NCBI GenBank assembly: GCA_015487645.1
Contig: WFPH01000125.1
Location: 1-22,121, forward strand
DNA length: 22,121 nucleotides
From: Thermosulfurimonas sp.
GTDB lineage: Bacteria > Desulfobacterota > Thermodesulfobacteria > Thermodesulfobacteriales > Thermodesulfobacteriaceae
Reading direction: 5' to 3'
The notes under the pieces are model-generated. The model searched no databases. It was not told the DNA's origin and saw nothing but the letters and a program-made list of their open reading frames with translations. Shown one piece after another: positions 1 to 7,699 of this stretch. The position numbers were made by a program, and so were the translations under genes. Position 1 is the stretch's first letter; the number at the start of each line of letters is the position of its first letter.

Positions 1-881
1 CTACCGAGGGCCAGGGAGCCAAGATTATTCTGGGAGAGCCTGTCCAGCGGGGTTACTTCTACAGCTACGAAGGCATTGTGCTTCATGAGGAAGGTGGGGA
101 ACAAGCTATCATGGTGCTCGAAAATCCCTTCTGGGGACGGATACTTTTCATAAATGGTACCGCCCAGTTTACCTCCCGGGACGAATTCATCTACCACGAA
201 GCCCTGGTGCACATTCCTATTCAGGCCTTTCCTGAGGGACGGGTTAGGAAAGTTCTCATCTGCGGAGGCGGAGACTACGGGGCGGCCCGCGAGGTCCTCA
301 AGTATGAAGAGGTTGAAAAGGTCCTCATCGCAGACATAGATCCCCGCGTTCCGCGGGTGGTCAAGGAGTTCTTCCCGGAATTGCTGCCTCAAAATCCCTC
401 GGATCCCAGACTGGAACTCCTTACCGTAGACGCCTTCAAACTAGTAGAGGAGCTTGTGGAAGGTGGAGAAACCTTCGATCTGGTGATCATCGATTCCACT
501 GACCCGGATGTTTCGGTCTCGGATTATACTTTGGAGCTCTCCCATTCTCTTTTCAGCGAGGCCTTCCACCGTATGCTCCTAAAGCTGGCCCCTGAAGGGG
601 CCATCGTCCAACAGGCGGCCACACCCTTCACCATGAAAGACATCCTTGAAGGCTCCTATGAGGTCTTCCGTAGGGTTTACGGTCAGGATACTTACTGCTA
701 CCGGGCCTGTATCCCCTCCTTCGGGGGAGACAACGCTTATCTCCTGCGGTTCCCCGGAGACCCCCGTGAGCCCCGGCGGGCTTGGGTTCCGCCCACCAGT
801 TACTACACTCCCGAGGTCCACCGGGCCTCCTTTGCCCTTCCCAAGTTCTGGTTGACGGAGGTGCTTGAAAAAGATGCCTAA
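1..881 (+). CDS. speE: Spermidine synthase-like aminopropyltransferase (5' partial)
   Basis: The reading frame is open to the left edge (first full codon at base 3), and the visible residues before the GTG at 78 fit the N-terminal beta domain of spermidine synthases, so the true start lies outside the window. Family members transfer an aminopropyl group from decarboxylated S-adenosylmethionine to putrescine or a related amine in the cytoplasm. Seen directly: the N-terminal stretch ending TSRDEFIYHE, the nucleotide-binding loop GGGDYGAAREV, the acidic end of the next strand (ADID), DAFK, and the catalytic DSTDP motif. Unusual: after DSTDP the usual VGPA-type loop is replaced by about 16 residues (DVSVSDYTLELSHS) before LFSEAF, so the amine pocket may differ. 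The substrate (putrescine, agmatine or a longer polyamine) cannot be told from this. The gene's end overlaps the following flavodoxin gene. Confidence 0.85.
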   Translation, partial: TEGQGAKIILGEPVQRGYFYSYEGIVLHEEGGEQAIMVLENPFWGRILFINGTAQFTSRDEFIYHEALVHIPIQAFPEGRVRKVLICGGGDYGAAREVLKYEEVEKVLIADIDPRVPRVVKEFFPELLPQNPSDPRLELLTVDAFKLVEELVEGGETFDLVIIDSTDPDVSVSDYTLELSHSLFSEAFHRMLLKLAPEGAIVQQAATPFTMKDILEGSYEVFRRVYGQDTYCYRACIPSFGGDNAYLLRFPGDPREPRRAWVPPTSYYTPEVHRASFALPKFWLTEVLEKDA

Positions 882-1590
882 AGTCCTTGGAATCCTGGGA
901 TCACCATATCCTTACGGAGGATCGGGGTCCCTTTTAAAGTGTGCCCTTTATGCCGCCGAGGAGCTGGGGCTTGAAACCGAGATCATAGAGCTTTACCGAG
1001 AGAAGCTCGAGCCCTGTGTGGGCTGCGTCCAGGACGAGGAGCCCACCTGTAAGTATCCCTGTATCTTTGAGGACTATGGCCGTGAGATTCTACAAAAATT
1101 GAAAGAGGCCGACGGTTATATCGTGGCCTCTCCGGTTTACTGGTATGGCCCTTCCGGTCCCTTGAAGATCCTCATCGATCGCATGACGGCCCTTGAGAAC
1201 ATGGTGGCCTTCGGGGAGCCGAGCTACGTGGAAGGCAAAGCCGTAGGGGTCATCACGGTAGGGGCGGACGCGGGGGTGACCTTTTCCGGGGCTTATCTCC
1301 TCACCGTGCTCAATGCCATGGGGGCTATGATCCCGCCCTGGGCCCACGCCTATTCCCATCGAGGAAAAGAGGCTCTCTTCGATGACCGGGCGGTGATGGA
1401 TGCCATCAATGTAGGACGGCTGGTTTCCGGTCTCATCCTTCGGGTAAGAGGCGGGGAGGGGCCCCTGGCTTATCTTGAGGATTTCGATCTTCTGGAGCGG
1501 ATACGGGCCAGGGTTCTAGAGGAAAAGAAACAGTGGGAGGCTCAGCATGAGCCAAAGCGAGCTTTCGGCGGCCGAACATCCGGTGCTTAA
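874..1590 (+). CDS. Flavodoxin-fold NAD(P)H-dependent FMN reductase / iron-sulfur flavoprotein-like
   Basis: A 238-residue protein of the NADPH-dependent FMN reductase superfamily. The FMN phosphate loop is visible as GILGSPYPYGGSGSLL (residues 6-21), and ASPVYWYGPSGPLKILIDR is the second flavin-contacting segment. Between them lies C48-X2-C51-X7-C59-X3-C63. Iron-sulfur flavoproteins (Isf family) carry a four-cysteine cluster at this place, though with different spacing, so a 4Fe-4S cluster is plausible but not proven. The ATG at 874 is chosen over the in-frame TTG at 865: GGAGGT at 857-862 leaves 11 bases to the ATG but only 2 to the TTG. It overlaps the spermidine synthase gene by 8 bases and the next gene by 44. 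The likely job is cytoplasmic electron transfer or reduction of quinones or other small molecules; the substrate is unknown. Confidence 0.8.
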   Translation: MPKVLGILGSPYPYGGSGSLLKCALYAAEELGLETEIIELYREKLEPCVGCVQDEEPTCKYPCIFEDYGREILQKLKEADGYIVASPVYWYGPSGPLKILIDRMTALENMVAFGEPSYVEGKAVGVITVGADAGVTFSGAYLLTVLNAMGAMIPPWAHAYSHRGKEALFDDRAVMDAINVGRLVSGLILRVRGGEGPLAYLEDFDLLERIRARVLEEKKQWEAQHEPKRAFGGRTSGA

Positions 1591-2083
1591 GGCCATTTAC
1601 GGCCGCAGGAGCATTCGAGAGTACACCGAGGAGGTGCCTCCTCGGGAGCTCATCCTTGAGATCATAAAGGCCGGCATCTGGGCCCCCTCCGGTCTTAACA
1701 ATCAGCCCTGGCGTTTCGCCATCGTGTGGAACCGAGAGAGGCGTGAGAAATTGGCGGAGCTTACCCGTTACGGAGAGATCATCCGTAGGGCTCCGGTGGT
1801 GATCGCCGTCTTTCTGGATCAAAAGGTGATGTATCATCAGATCAAGGATCACCAGTCGGCCGGGGCCTGTCTCCAGAACATGTTGCTTGCGGCTCACGCT
1901 CTCGGTCTGGGAGGGGTCTGGCTGGGCGAGATCCTCAAAAACGGAGATCGGGTGCGGGAGGTGCTGGAGTTGCCGGAGGGCCTGGAGCTAGCGGCGGTGG
2001 TGGCCTTGGGCTATCCGAACGATCGACGCAAACGGGCCGGTCGCAAACCTCTGGAAAGTTTCATACTAAAGGAGATTCCTTGA
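1547..2083 (+). CDS. Nitroreductase family protein
   Basis: A 178-residue FMN-dependent oxidoreductase of the nitroreductase superfamily. Seen directly: the FMN-binding start RRSIREY (residues 20-26), the APSGLNNQPWRF segment (46-57) typical of the family, the GLGGVWLGEI stretch and the C-terminal ALGYPN motif. Family members use NAD(P)H to reduce nitro compounds, quinones, flavins or enones; this sequence does not fix the substrate. The ATG at 1547 has a strong GGGAGG at 1535-1540 with 6-base spacing, which supports a real 44-base overlap with the upstream flavodoxin gene rather than a later start. Translational coupling to that gene suggests the two flavoproteins may share electrons (inference). 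Confidence 0.88.
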   Translation: MSQSELSAAEHPVLKAIYGRRSIREYTEEVPPRELILEIIKAGIWAPSGLNNQPWRFAIVWNRERREKLAELTRYGEIIRRAPVVIAVFLDQKVMYHQIKDHQSAGACLQNMLLAAHALGLGGVWLGEILKNGDRVREVLELPEGLELAAVVALGYPNDRRKRAGRKPLESFILKEIP

Positions 2084-2637
2084 GGGGGGGCGCAACCCTT
2101 TTCCTCATTATTCTTTTCGTGCTGGGGGCCTCCCAGGCCCTGGCCCTCAGAATGAGGGACCTCAACGTGGCCCCCTATCGGGACTATCTTCTGCTTTACG
2201 CCTACCTGGAGGATATGCCTTTTGAGGATCTCAAGGAGGCCCTGAGACACGGCCTGGGGCTGGCCTTCACCTTTCGCATAGAAATTTACCGGACGAGGAG
2301 GTTCCTGCGGGACGAAAGATTTTTTTCCCAGGAGATTACCCGTACGGTCTATTATGATCCGGTAAAAAACATCTATTACGTTCAAACCGTTGGGGCGCTT
2401 GAGGCTCCTCGCCGAGCCACCTCTCCCAGGCAAGCGCTCCTTATGGCCTCTAACCTCGAGGGACTGCCTCTTTTCCCTTTGGTCCGTTTGAAAACTGGGG
2501 TCCGTTATCGTCTGAAACTCAAAGCGGAAGTACGAAAGATTACCCGTGTAGGCTGGCCTAAGAAAATTATACGCTTTCTCCTTTTCAAAGGTGAAAGCCT
2601 CGAGACTCCCTGGGCCAGCCTAACCTTCTCGTTATGA
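2080..2637 (+). CDS. DUF4390 family exported protein
   Basis: A 185-residue protein with a short N-terminal signal (LFLIILFVLG followed by an AxA-type cut near ALA, about residue 22), so it is probably periplasmic or membrane-attached. The body matches the DUF4390 pattern: an acidic pair of strands, then a helix and FTFRIEIYRTRRF, then VYYDPVKNIYYV. The start is TTG at 2080, with GGAG at 2071-2074, overlapping the nitroreductase stop as TTGA. DUF4390 genes are regularly found just before NtrY-like histidine kinases, as here, where the stop overlaps the kinase ATG. A sensory or accessory role for that kinase is a reasonable inference; no biochemical function is known to me. Confidence 0.75.
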   Translation: MRGGATLFLIILFVLGASQALALRMRDLNVAPYRDYLLLYAYLEDMPFEDLKEALRHGLGLAFTFRIEIYRTRRFLRDERFFSQEITRTVYYDPVKNIYYVQTVGALEAPRRATSPRQALLMASNLEGLPLFPLVRLKTGVRYRLKLKAEVRKITRVGWPKKIIRFLLFKGESLETPWASLTFSL

Positions 2638-4805
2638 CTCTGCCCGGAGAGGAAAAACTCAAAATACGCCGGGAGCTCCTCTATATTCTTCTTGGCCTGG
2701 GGCTCTTTGCCCTCCTGGTTTTCGTGGAGTTCAGAATCTTTCAGATCTTTCCCTGGAACTTCTCCGGCCAGAACCTCATCATTTTTGCGCTTATCCAGTT
2801 GAATCTCATCCTTCTCCTTCTGGTGATCTATCTGGTTCTGCGAAATATCCTCAAGACCCTCTTTGAAGCCCGGGCCACCCGGATCTCCCGAAGTCTTCGG
2901 GTGAAACTTGTGCTTTCGTTTCTTCTCCTGAGTTCGGTTCCCGCGCTCCTGCTCTTTGTGGTCTCCCATCGTTTCATCGAAACCAGTCTTGAGTACTGGT
3001 TCGGTAGCAACCTGGATCAGCAGTTGGAGAAGGCCTTGATCGAGGCCCGAGCCTACTATCAGGACCGTGAACGGGAGATCCTGATCAAACTTCAGGAATT
3101 TGAGAAGAGCTATCTTCGTAAGACTCGCAAGCTCTCCTCCCGGGCTTTGAAACGTTATCGCCGGAAGCTGAAACTCGACACCCTGGAGATTTACGATGCT
3201 CGCGGGCGACTTCTCAAGCGTTCGTATGATGAGGCCCTCGGTCGAAACCTTCTAGGCATCCCTCCCTCGATCCTGAACCAGGTTCTTTCTATCCGCACTC
3301 CGGTCTCGGAAAGCAGCGACTTAAAGACCCGAGTTCTCCTGAGGGTCTTTCTTCCCAGCCAATACCGTGGCCGGACGGTCATCTTGGCTGGGGGCAAGTT
3401 CCTGGATCCGGGGCTGGAGAAGCTCATCAAGGACATAAGTTCCGGGGTGGGGTTGTATCAGCAACTCAAATTCCTCCGCACCCCTCTTAAGACCTCCCTC
3501 CTGCTGCTCCTCCTCCTGGTCACGCTTCTGACCATTTTTGTGGGGGTCTGGTTCGGAATGCGCTTTGCCCGAAGACTAACCGGCCCCATTCAGGAACTGG
3601 CTGAGGCCGCGGATCGGATCGCGGCCCGGGAGTTCGAGGTCCATCTCCCCGAAGAGACCCCGGACGAGGTGGGTGTGCTGGTGCGGGCCTTCCGCCGCAT
3701 GACCGAGGAGCTTAAGCACTACCGGGAAAAGGTGGAGGAGACCACCCGGGCCTTGGCGGCGGCCAACGAGGAACTCAAGAGGCGTACAGCCTACCTGGAG
3801 ACCGTTCTCTTTAACATCACCGCGGGCGTGGTGGCTGTGGATCGGGAGGGGCACCTCACCCTGACGAACCACCGGGCCCGAGAGCTTCTGGGACTTTCCG
3901 AGGCCCTGGAAGGCGAGGCCCTCTCGGAGATTCTGCCCGGCGACCTTTACGCATCTTTCCGGGAACTCATGGAAAAACTGCCCCGGGATCGGCCCGCAAG
4001 TCTCCCCGTGAGACTGGTGCGGGAGGATAGGACCCTGGTCCTGGGGCTTACGGCTGTGCGTCTCCCCGAAGAGGCCTTTCCGGGATATCTTTTTCTGGTA
4101 GAAGACCTCACAGAGAAGGAACGCATGGAGCGTCTGGCCGCGTGGCGGGAAGTGGCCCGCAGGATCGCCCACGAGGTCAAGAATCCGTTGACTCCCATTC
4201 AGCTCTCGGCCCAGCGTCTGCGTCGGAAGCTTTCCGAAAAACTGGCCCCGGAGGATCGCGAGATCCTCACTCGCTGCACCACTACTATCGAAAAGCAGGT
4301 AGAAGAGCTTAAACATCTGGTGAATGAGTTCTCCGCCTTTGCCAGGTTGCCCGGGCTCAAGCTGGAGAAGAACGACCTTTTGGAGGTCATCCGAGAGGTG
4401 GTGGCCCTCTACCAGGAGGCCCACCGGGAGGTGAAGTTCCAGGTGGAGGCAGAAGAGATTCCACCTTTCCTTTTCGATCGCGACCAGATGAAACGGGTTT
4501 TTCTCAATCTCTTCGATAACTCCATCGCGGCCATGGAGGGGCGGGGTGAGATCCGGGTGCGGGCTTCGCTGGAGGAAGACTGGGTGAAATTGGAAGTGGC
4601 GGATACCGGCCCAGGGATCCCTGCGGAGATCAGGCCCCGCCTTTTTGAGCCTTACGCCTCGGGCAAAGGGGGTACCGGCCTCGGGCTGGCCATTGTGAAT
4701 TCCATCGTTCAGGGACACGGGGGTGAGATCCGGGCTGAAGAAAACCAGCCGCGTGGGGCTCGGTTCGTAATCCGAATTCCGTTCCGGCAGAAACCTCATG
4801 CCTGA
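2634..4805 (+). CDS. NtrY-like membrane sensor histidine kinase
   Basis: A 723-residue sensor kinase. Membrane segments are visible near residues 15-35, 46-70, 90-111 and 287-309, leaving a charged sensory region of about 175 residues (112-286) outside the membrane. A HAMP linker (about 311-365), a short coiled coil and a PAS domain (about 388-490) follow. The catalytic core has the phospho-acceptor H513 in RIAHEVKNPLTP, the N box around N625/N629, the DTGPGIP motif (D657) and GTGLGLA (680-686). Length and domain order fit NtrY, which senses an envelope signal and phosphorylates NtrX. The ATG overlaps the DUF4390 stop as ATGA with no clear ribosome site, and its end overlaps the next gene by 8 bases, both signs of translational coupling. 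The signal sensed is not evident. Confidence 0.9.
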   Translation: MTLPGEEKLKIRRELLYILLGLGLFALLVFVEFRIFQIFPWNFSGQNLIIFALIQLNLILLLLVIYLVLRNILKTLFEARATRISRSLRVKLVLSFLLLSSVPALLLFVVSHRFIETSLEYWFGSNLDQQLEKALIEARAYYQDREREILIKLQEFEKSYLRKTRKLSSRALKRYRRKLKLDTLEIYDARGRLLKRSYDEALGRNLLGIPPSILNQVLSIRTPVSESSDLKTRVLLRVFLPSQYRGRTVILAGGKFLDPGLEKLIKDISSGVGLYQQLKFLRTPLKTSLLLLLLLVTLLTIFVGVWFGMRFARRLTGPIQELAEAADRIAAREFEVHLPEETPDEVGVLVRAFRRMTEELKHYREKVEETTRALAAANEELKRRTAYLETVLFNITAGVVAVDREGHLTLTNHRARELLGLSEALEGEALSEILPGDLYASFRELMEKLPRDRPASLPVRLVREDRTLVLGLTAVRLPEEAFPGYLFLVEDLTEKERMERLAAWREVARRIAHEVKNPLTPIQLSAQRLRRKLSEKLAPEDREILTRCTTTIEKQVEELKHLVNEFSAFARLPGLKLEKNDLLEVIREVVALYQEAHREVKFQVEAEEIPPFLFDRDQMKRVFLNLFDNSIAAMEGRGEIRVRASLEEDWVKLEVADTGPGIPAEIRPRLFEPYASGKGGTGLGLAIVNSIVQGHGGEIRAEENQPRGARFVIRIPFRQKPHA

Positions 4806-6159
4806 AATCTTGGTAGTAGACGATGAGAGGAGTATCCTGGAGAGCCTCCAGGACATCCTGGAGGACGAGGGGTACGCTGTACGGTGTGTCGAAAGCGGCG
4901 AGGAGGCCCTGAAGATCGTGGAGGAGTCTCCGCCGGATCTGGTGCTCCTTGATATCTGGTTGCCGGGGATGGACGGCATGGAGGTCCTGGCCAGGCTCAG
5001 GAAGACTCAACCTGCGCTTCCGGTGATCATGATCTCCGGTCACGGGACCATTGAACTGGCGGTGAAGGCCGTAAAACTTGGGGCCTTCGACTTCCTGGAG
5101 AAGCCTCTCTCCTATGACCGGGTGATAGTTTCCGTGGAGAAGGCCCTGCGAATGCGGGCCCTTGAGGAGGAGAACATCCGGCTTAGGGCTCGTCTTCGTG
5201 AACCCAAGCTTACCGGGGAATCGCCGGCTATCAGAGAGGTGCGAGAACTCATCGCTCGGGTAGCTCCCACGGAGGCCACCGTGCTCATTCAGGGGGAAAG
5301 CGGAGTGGGTAAGGAGGTAGCTGCCCGCATGATTCATTATCTTTCCAACCGTTCCCGGGGGCCCTTTGTGGAGGTGAACTGCGCGGCTATCCCGGAAAGC
5401 CTTATCGAGAGCGAGCTTTTCGGACACGAACGGGGAGCCTTTACCGGTGCGACCCAGGCTCGGCGGGGCAAGTTCGACCAGGCCCATCGGGGTACGCTCT
5501 TCCTGGACGAGGTGGGGGACATGAGTCCCTCGGCCCAGGCCAAGGTCCTTCGTGTGCTTCAGGAAAAGAGGTTCGAGCGGGTGGGGGGCGATCGACCCAT
5601 AGAGGTAGATGTACGCATCATAGCGGCCACCAACAAGGATCTCAGGGCCGAGATCGAGGCCGGCCGTTTCCGGGAAGATCTTTACTTTCGTCTAAACGTA
5701 GTGCCCATCGTGATTCCGCCCCTGCGCGAACGGCCGGAGGATATCCCTCTCCTGGTAGAGGAATTCCTGGACGAGCTTTCTCAGCACAGCGGTCTCGGCC
5801 GGAAGACCATCTCACCCGAGGTCCTGGAGGTTCTCAAACGCTATCCCTGGCCCGGAAATGTGCGGGAACTCAAGAATCTCATCGAGCGTCTGGTAATCGT
5901 CTCTCCTGGGGAGGAGATCACTTTGAACGACCTGCCGAGGGAATTCCTGGAGTATGCCGAGAGGTCGGAAGCCTCGGCCGAGGTCCCGGAATGGCTGCGG
6001 GTCTCGGACTTCAAGACCGCCCGGGAGCTCTTCGAACGGGAGTTCCTGCGCCGCAAGCTTGAAGAATTTGAGGGTAATATCTCCCGCATGGCCCAGGCCA
6101 TAGGGCTGCGTCGGAGTTATCTGCATCGCAAGCTTAAGGCTCTGGGGCTCTCGAGGTAA
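4798..6159 (+). CDS. NtrX-like sigma-54-dependent response regulator
   Basis: A 453-residue activator with the standard three domains. The receiver (1-120) has acidic D8/D9, phospho-acceptor D52 and K102. The AAA+ domain has Walker A GESGVGKE (166-173), the sigma-54 contact loop GAFTGA (213-218), Walker B LFLDE (234-238) and the RYPWPGNVREL box. The C-terminal helix-turn-helix lies at about 428-450 (ISRMAQAIGLRRSYLHRKLK). GAFTGA is intact, so open-complex formation with RpoN is expected. The linker and HTH resemble NtrX more than NtrC. It is the cognate regulator of the kinase encoded just upstream (8-base overlap). No sigma-54 -24/-12 site was recognised in this window, so its targets are probably elsewhere. 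Confidence 0.92.
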   Translation: MPEILVVDDERSILESLQDILEDEGYAVRCVESGEEALKIVEESPPDLVLLDIWLPGMDGMEVLARLRKTQPALPVIMISGHGTIELAVKAVKLGAFDFLEKPLSYDRVIVSVEKALRMRALEEENIRLRARLREPKLTGESPAIREVRELIARVAPTEATVLIQGESGVGKEVAARMIHYLSNRSRGPFVEVNCAAIPESLIESELFGHERGAFTGATQARRGKFDQAHRGTLFLDEVGDMSPSAQAKVLRVLQEKRFERVGGDRPIEVDVRIIAATNKDLRAEIEAGRFREDLYFRLNVVPIVIPPLRERPEDIPLLVEEFLDELSQHSGLGRKTISPEVLEVLKRYPWPGNVRELKNLIERLVIVSPGEEITLNDLPREFLEYAERSEASAEVPEWLRVSDFKTARELFEREFLRRKLEEFEGNISRMAQAIGLRRSYLHRKLKALGLSR

Positions 6160-6163
6160 CAGC

Positions 6164-7699
6164 GTGACGACCTTCGCCAGGATCCTTTCTGAAAAAGACT
6201 TCGTGGTGACCTTTGAACTGGTGCCGGGCCGAAGCACCCGCACCCGGCACTATCGGGAGATCGTGCGTTTTGCGGAGTCCGTGGCCGAAGACGGTCTTTT
6301 CGACGCCCTCTCCATCACAGACAATGCCGGAGGGCATCCGGCGTTGGCTCCGGAGGCCCTGGGACGGGAACTTCGGATGATGGGGCATGAACCCATCATC
6401 CATTTCTCTTGCAAGGACAAGAACCGCAACCAAATCGAGAGCGATCTTCTGGCCCTCGACCGGGAGAAGCTCCACACTCTCCTCATCCTCACCGGGGATT
6501 ATCCCCGCTACGGCTACCGGGGACGGGCCAAACCGGTCTTTGACTTGGACTCGGTCTCGCTTCTGCGCCTGGTCTCTGAGATGCGAGAGGGCTTCCGCCT
6601 GCCCCCGGAGGTCCCAGGAGGGGGGCTCACCCTGCCTCCGGTGCCCTTTTTCCCCGGGTGCGTGGTTAATCCTTTCAAGTGGAGCGAGGCCGAGACCGTA
6701 CTTCAGTACTTCAAGCTCCTCCGGAAACTCTGGGCCGGGGCCAGCTTCGTGATCACCCAAGTGGGGTTTTCGGCCCGCAAGTTTCAAGAGCTTTTGCTTT
6801 TCCTGCAGGAGGAGGGTTATGGCCACCTTCCGGTGCTGGCCGGGATTTTGGTCATGGACCTTCGCCTAGCCCGGATCCTCCACCGCGGCGCGGTCCCCGG
6901 AATCACGGTCACGGAAAGGTTGCTCAAAACTGTGGAACGAGAGGCCGGGGCCCCGGATGGAGGCCGGGAGGCGGCCCTGCGCCGGGCGGCCAAACTCATG
7001 GCCGTCTGTCGTGGTCTAGGTTTTCGCGGAGTGCACATCTGTGGGGCTCCTCTGGATCCGGTAGCCGCCCGGGAACTCCTCAAGATGGCCCGGGAGTTTT
7101 TTCCCCGCTGGCAAGAGTTCCTGCCGGAGTTTGCGGAGCATCCAGAGGAAACCTTCTTCCTCTATGAGGAGGACCCCGAAACCGGTCTCAACCGTCCGGA
7201 AAGAAGGCCCTTTTCTCCGGGGAAGGCCCGGGGAGTGCTTTACCATTTTTCCCGTTTCACCCACCGGTGGTTTTTCTCCCGTAAAAGCCGACTCTTCCCT
7301 TATCTCCGGCTCCTGGCCGAGCGCATGGCCCGTAGCGCCCTTGAGGAACACTTCACCCGCCTGGAGTACTGGCTGAAAAAGGTGCTCTTTGACTGTCAGG
7401 AATGTGGGGATTGTGTTCTGGCTGAAATGGCCTTTCTCTGCCCCCAGAGTCAGTGTGCGAAGTATCTTTTGAACGGTCCCTGCGGGGGGAGCCGGGAAGG
7501 CTGGTGCGAAGTCTATCCTGGGAAGCGCCGTTGCGTTTATGTGCGGATCTACGAAAGACTCTCGCCCGAGGAACGGCGCCAAAAACTTCTCCAACTGGAA
7601 TTGCCCCCCCGCAACTGGGCCCTCTTCCGCACCTCCTCCTGGCTAAACTTCTACCTGGGAAAGCTGGAGAGAAAGTCTACTGCCCCACGGGAAGGGTAA
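6164..7699 (+). CDS. metF: Methylenetetrahydrofolate reductase with C-terminal MetV-like cysteine-rich domain
   Basis: A 511-residue fusion. Residues 1-320 form the MTHFR TIM barrel (FELVPGR, ALSITDNAGG, HFSCKDKNR, ILTGDYPR, ITQVGFSARKF, GAVPGITV), which reduces methylene-THF to methyl-THF. Residues about 405-460 carry eight cysteines (411, 414, 417, 426, 431, 440, 448, 457) including CQECGDC and LNGPCGG, the signature of the MetV partner of acetogen-type MTHFR. In Wood-Ljungdahl bacteria MetV is often a separate zinc- or cluster-binding protein that supports electron input to MetF; here the two are one chain. The GTG start at 6164 has GAGGT at 6153-6157 and lies 4 bases after the NtrX stop. 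The 3' end overlaps a convergent lipoprotein gene by 23 bases. The methyl product would feed methionine synthesis or acetyl-CoA synthesis; the corrinoid activator at the right end supports the latter (inference). Confidence 0.9.
   Translation: MTTFARILSEKDFVVTFELVPGRSTRTRHYREIVRFAESVAEDGLFDALSITDNAGGHPALAPEALGRELRMMGHEPIIHFSCKDKNRNQIESDLLALDREKLHTLLILTGDYPRYGYRGRAKPVFDLDSVSLLRLVSEMREGFRLPPEVPGGGLTLPPVPFFPGCVVNPFKWSEAETVLQYFKLLRKLWAGASFVITQVGFSARKFQELLLFLQEEGYGHLPVLAGILVMDLRLARILHRGAVPGITVTERLLKTVEREAGAPDGGREAALRRAAKLMAVCRGLGFRGVHICGAPLDPVAARELLKMAREFFPRWQEFLPEFAEHPEETFFLYEEDPETGLNRPERRPFSPGKARGVLYHFSRFTHRWFFSRKSRLFPYLRLLAERMARSALEEHFTRLEYWLKKVLFDCQECGDCVLAEMAFLCPQSQCAKYLLNGPCGGSREGWCEVYPGKRRCVYVRIYERLSPEERRQKLLQLELPPRNWALFRTSSWLNFYLGKLERKSTAPREG

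Noticed and set aside
3576..4979. Long minus-strand open frame of 467 codons opposite the histidine kinase
   Set aside because: It lies wholly across the kinase and regulator genes, has no recognisable domain and reads as the low-complexity mirror of GC-rich coding sequence.
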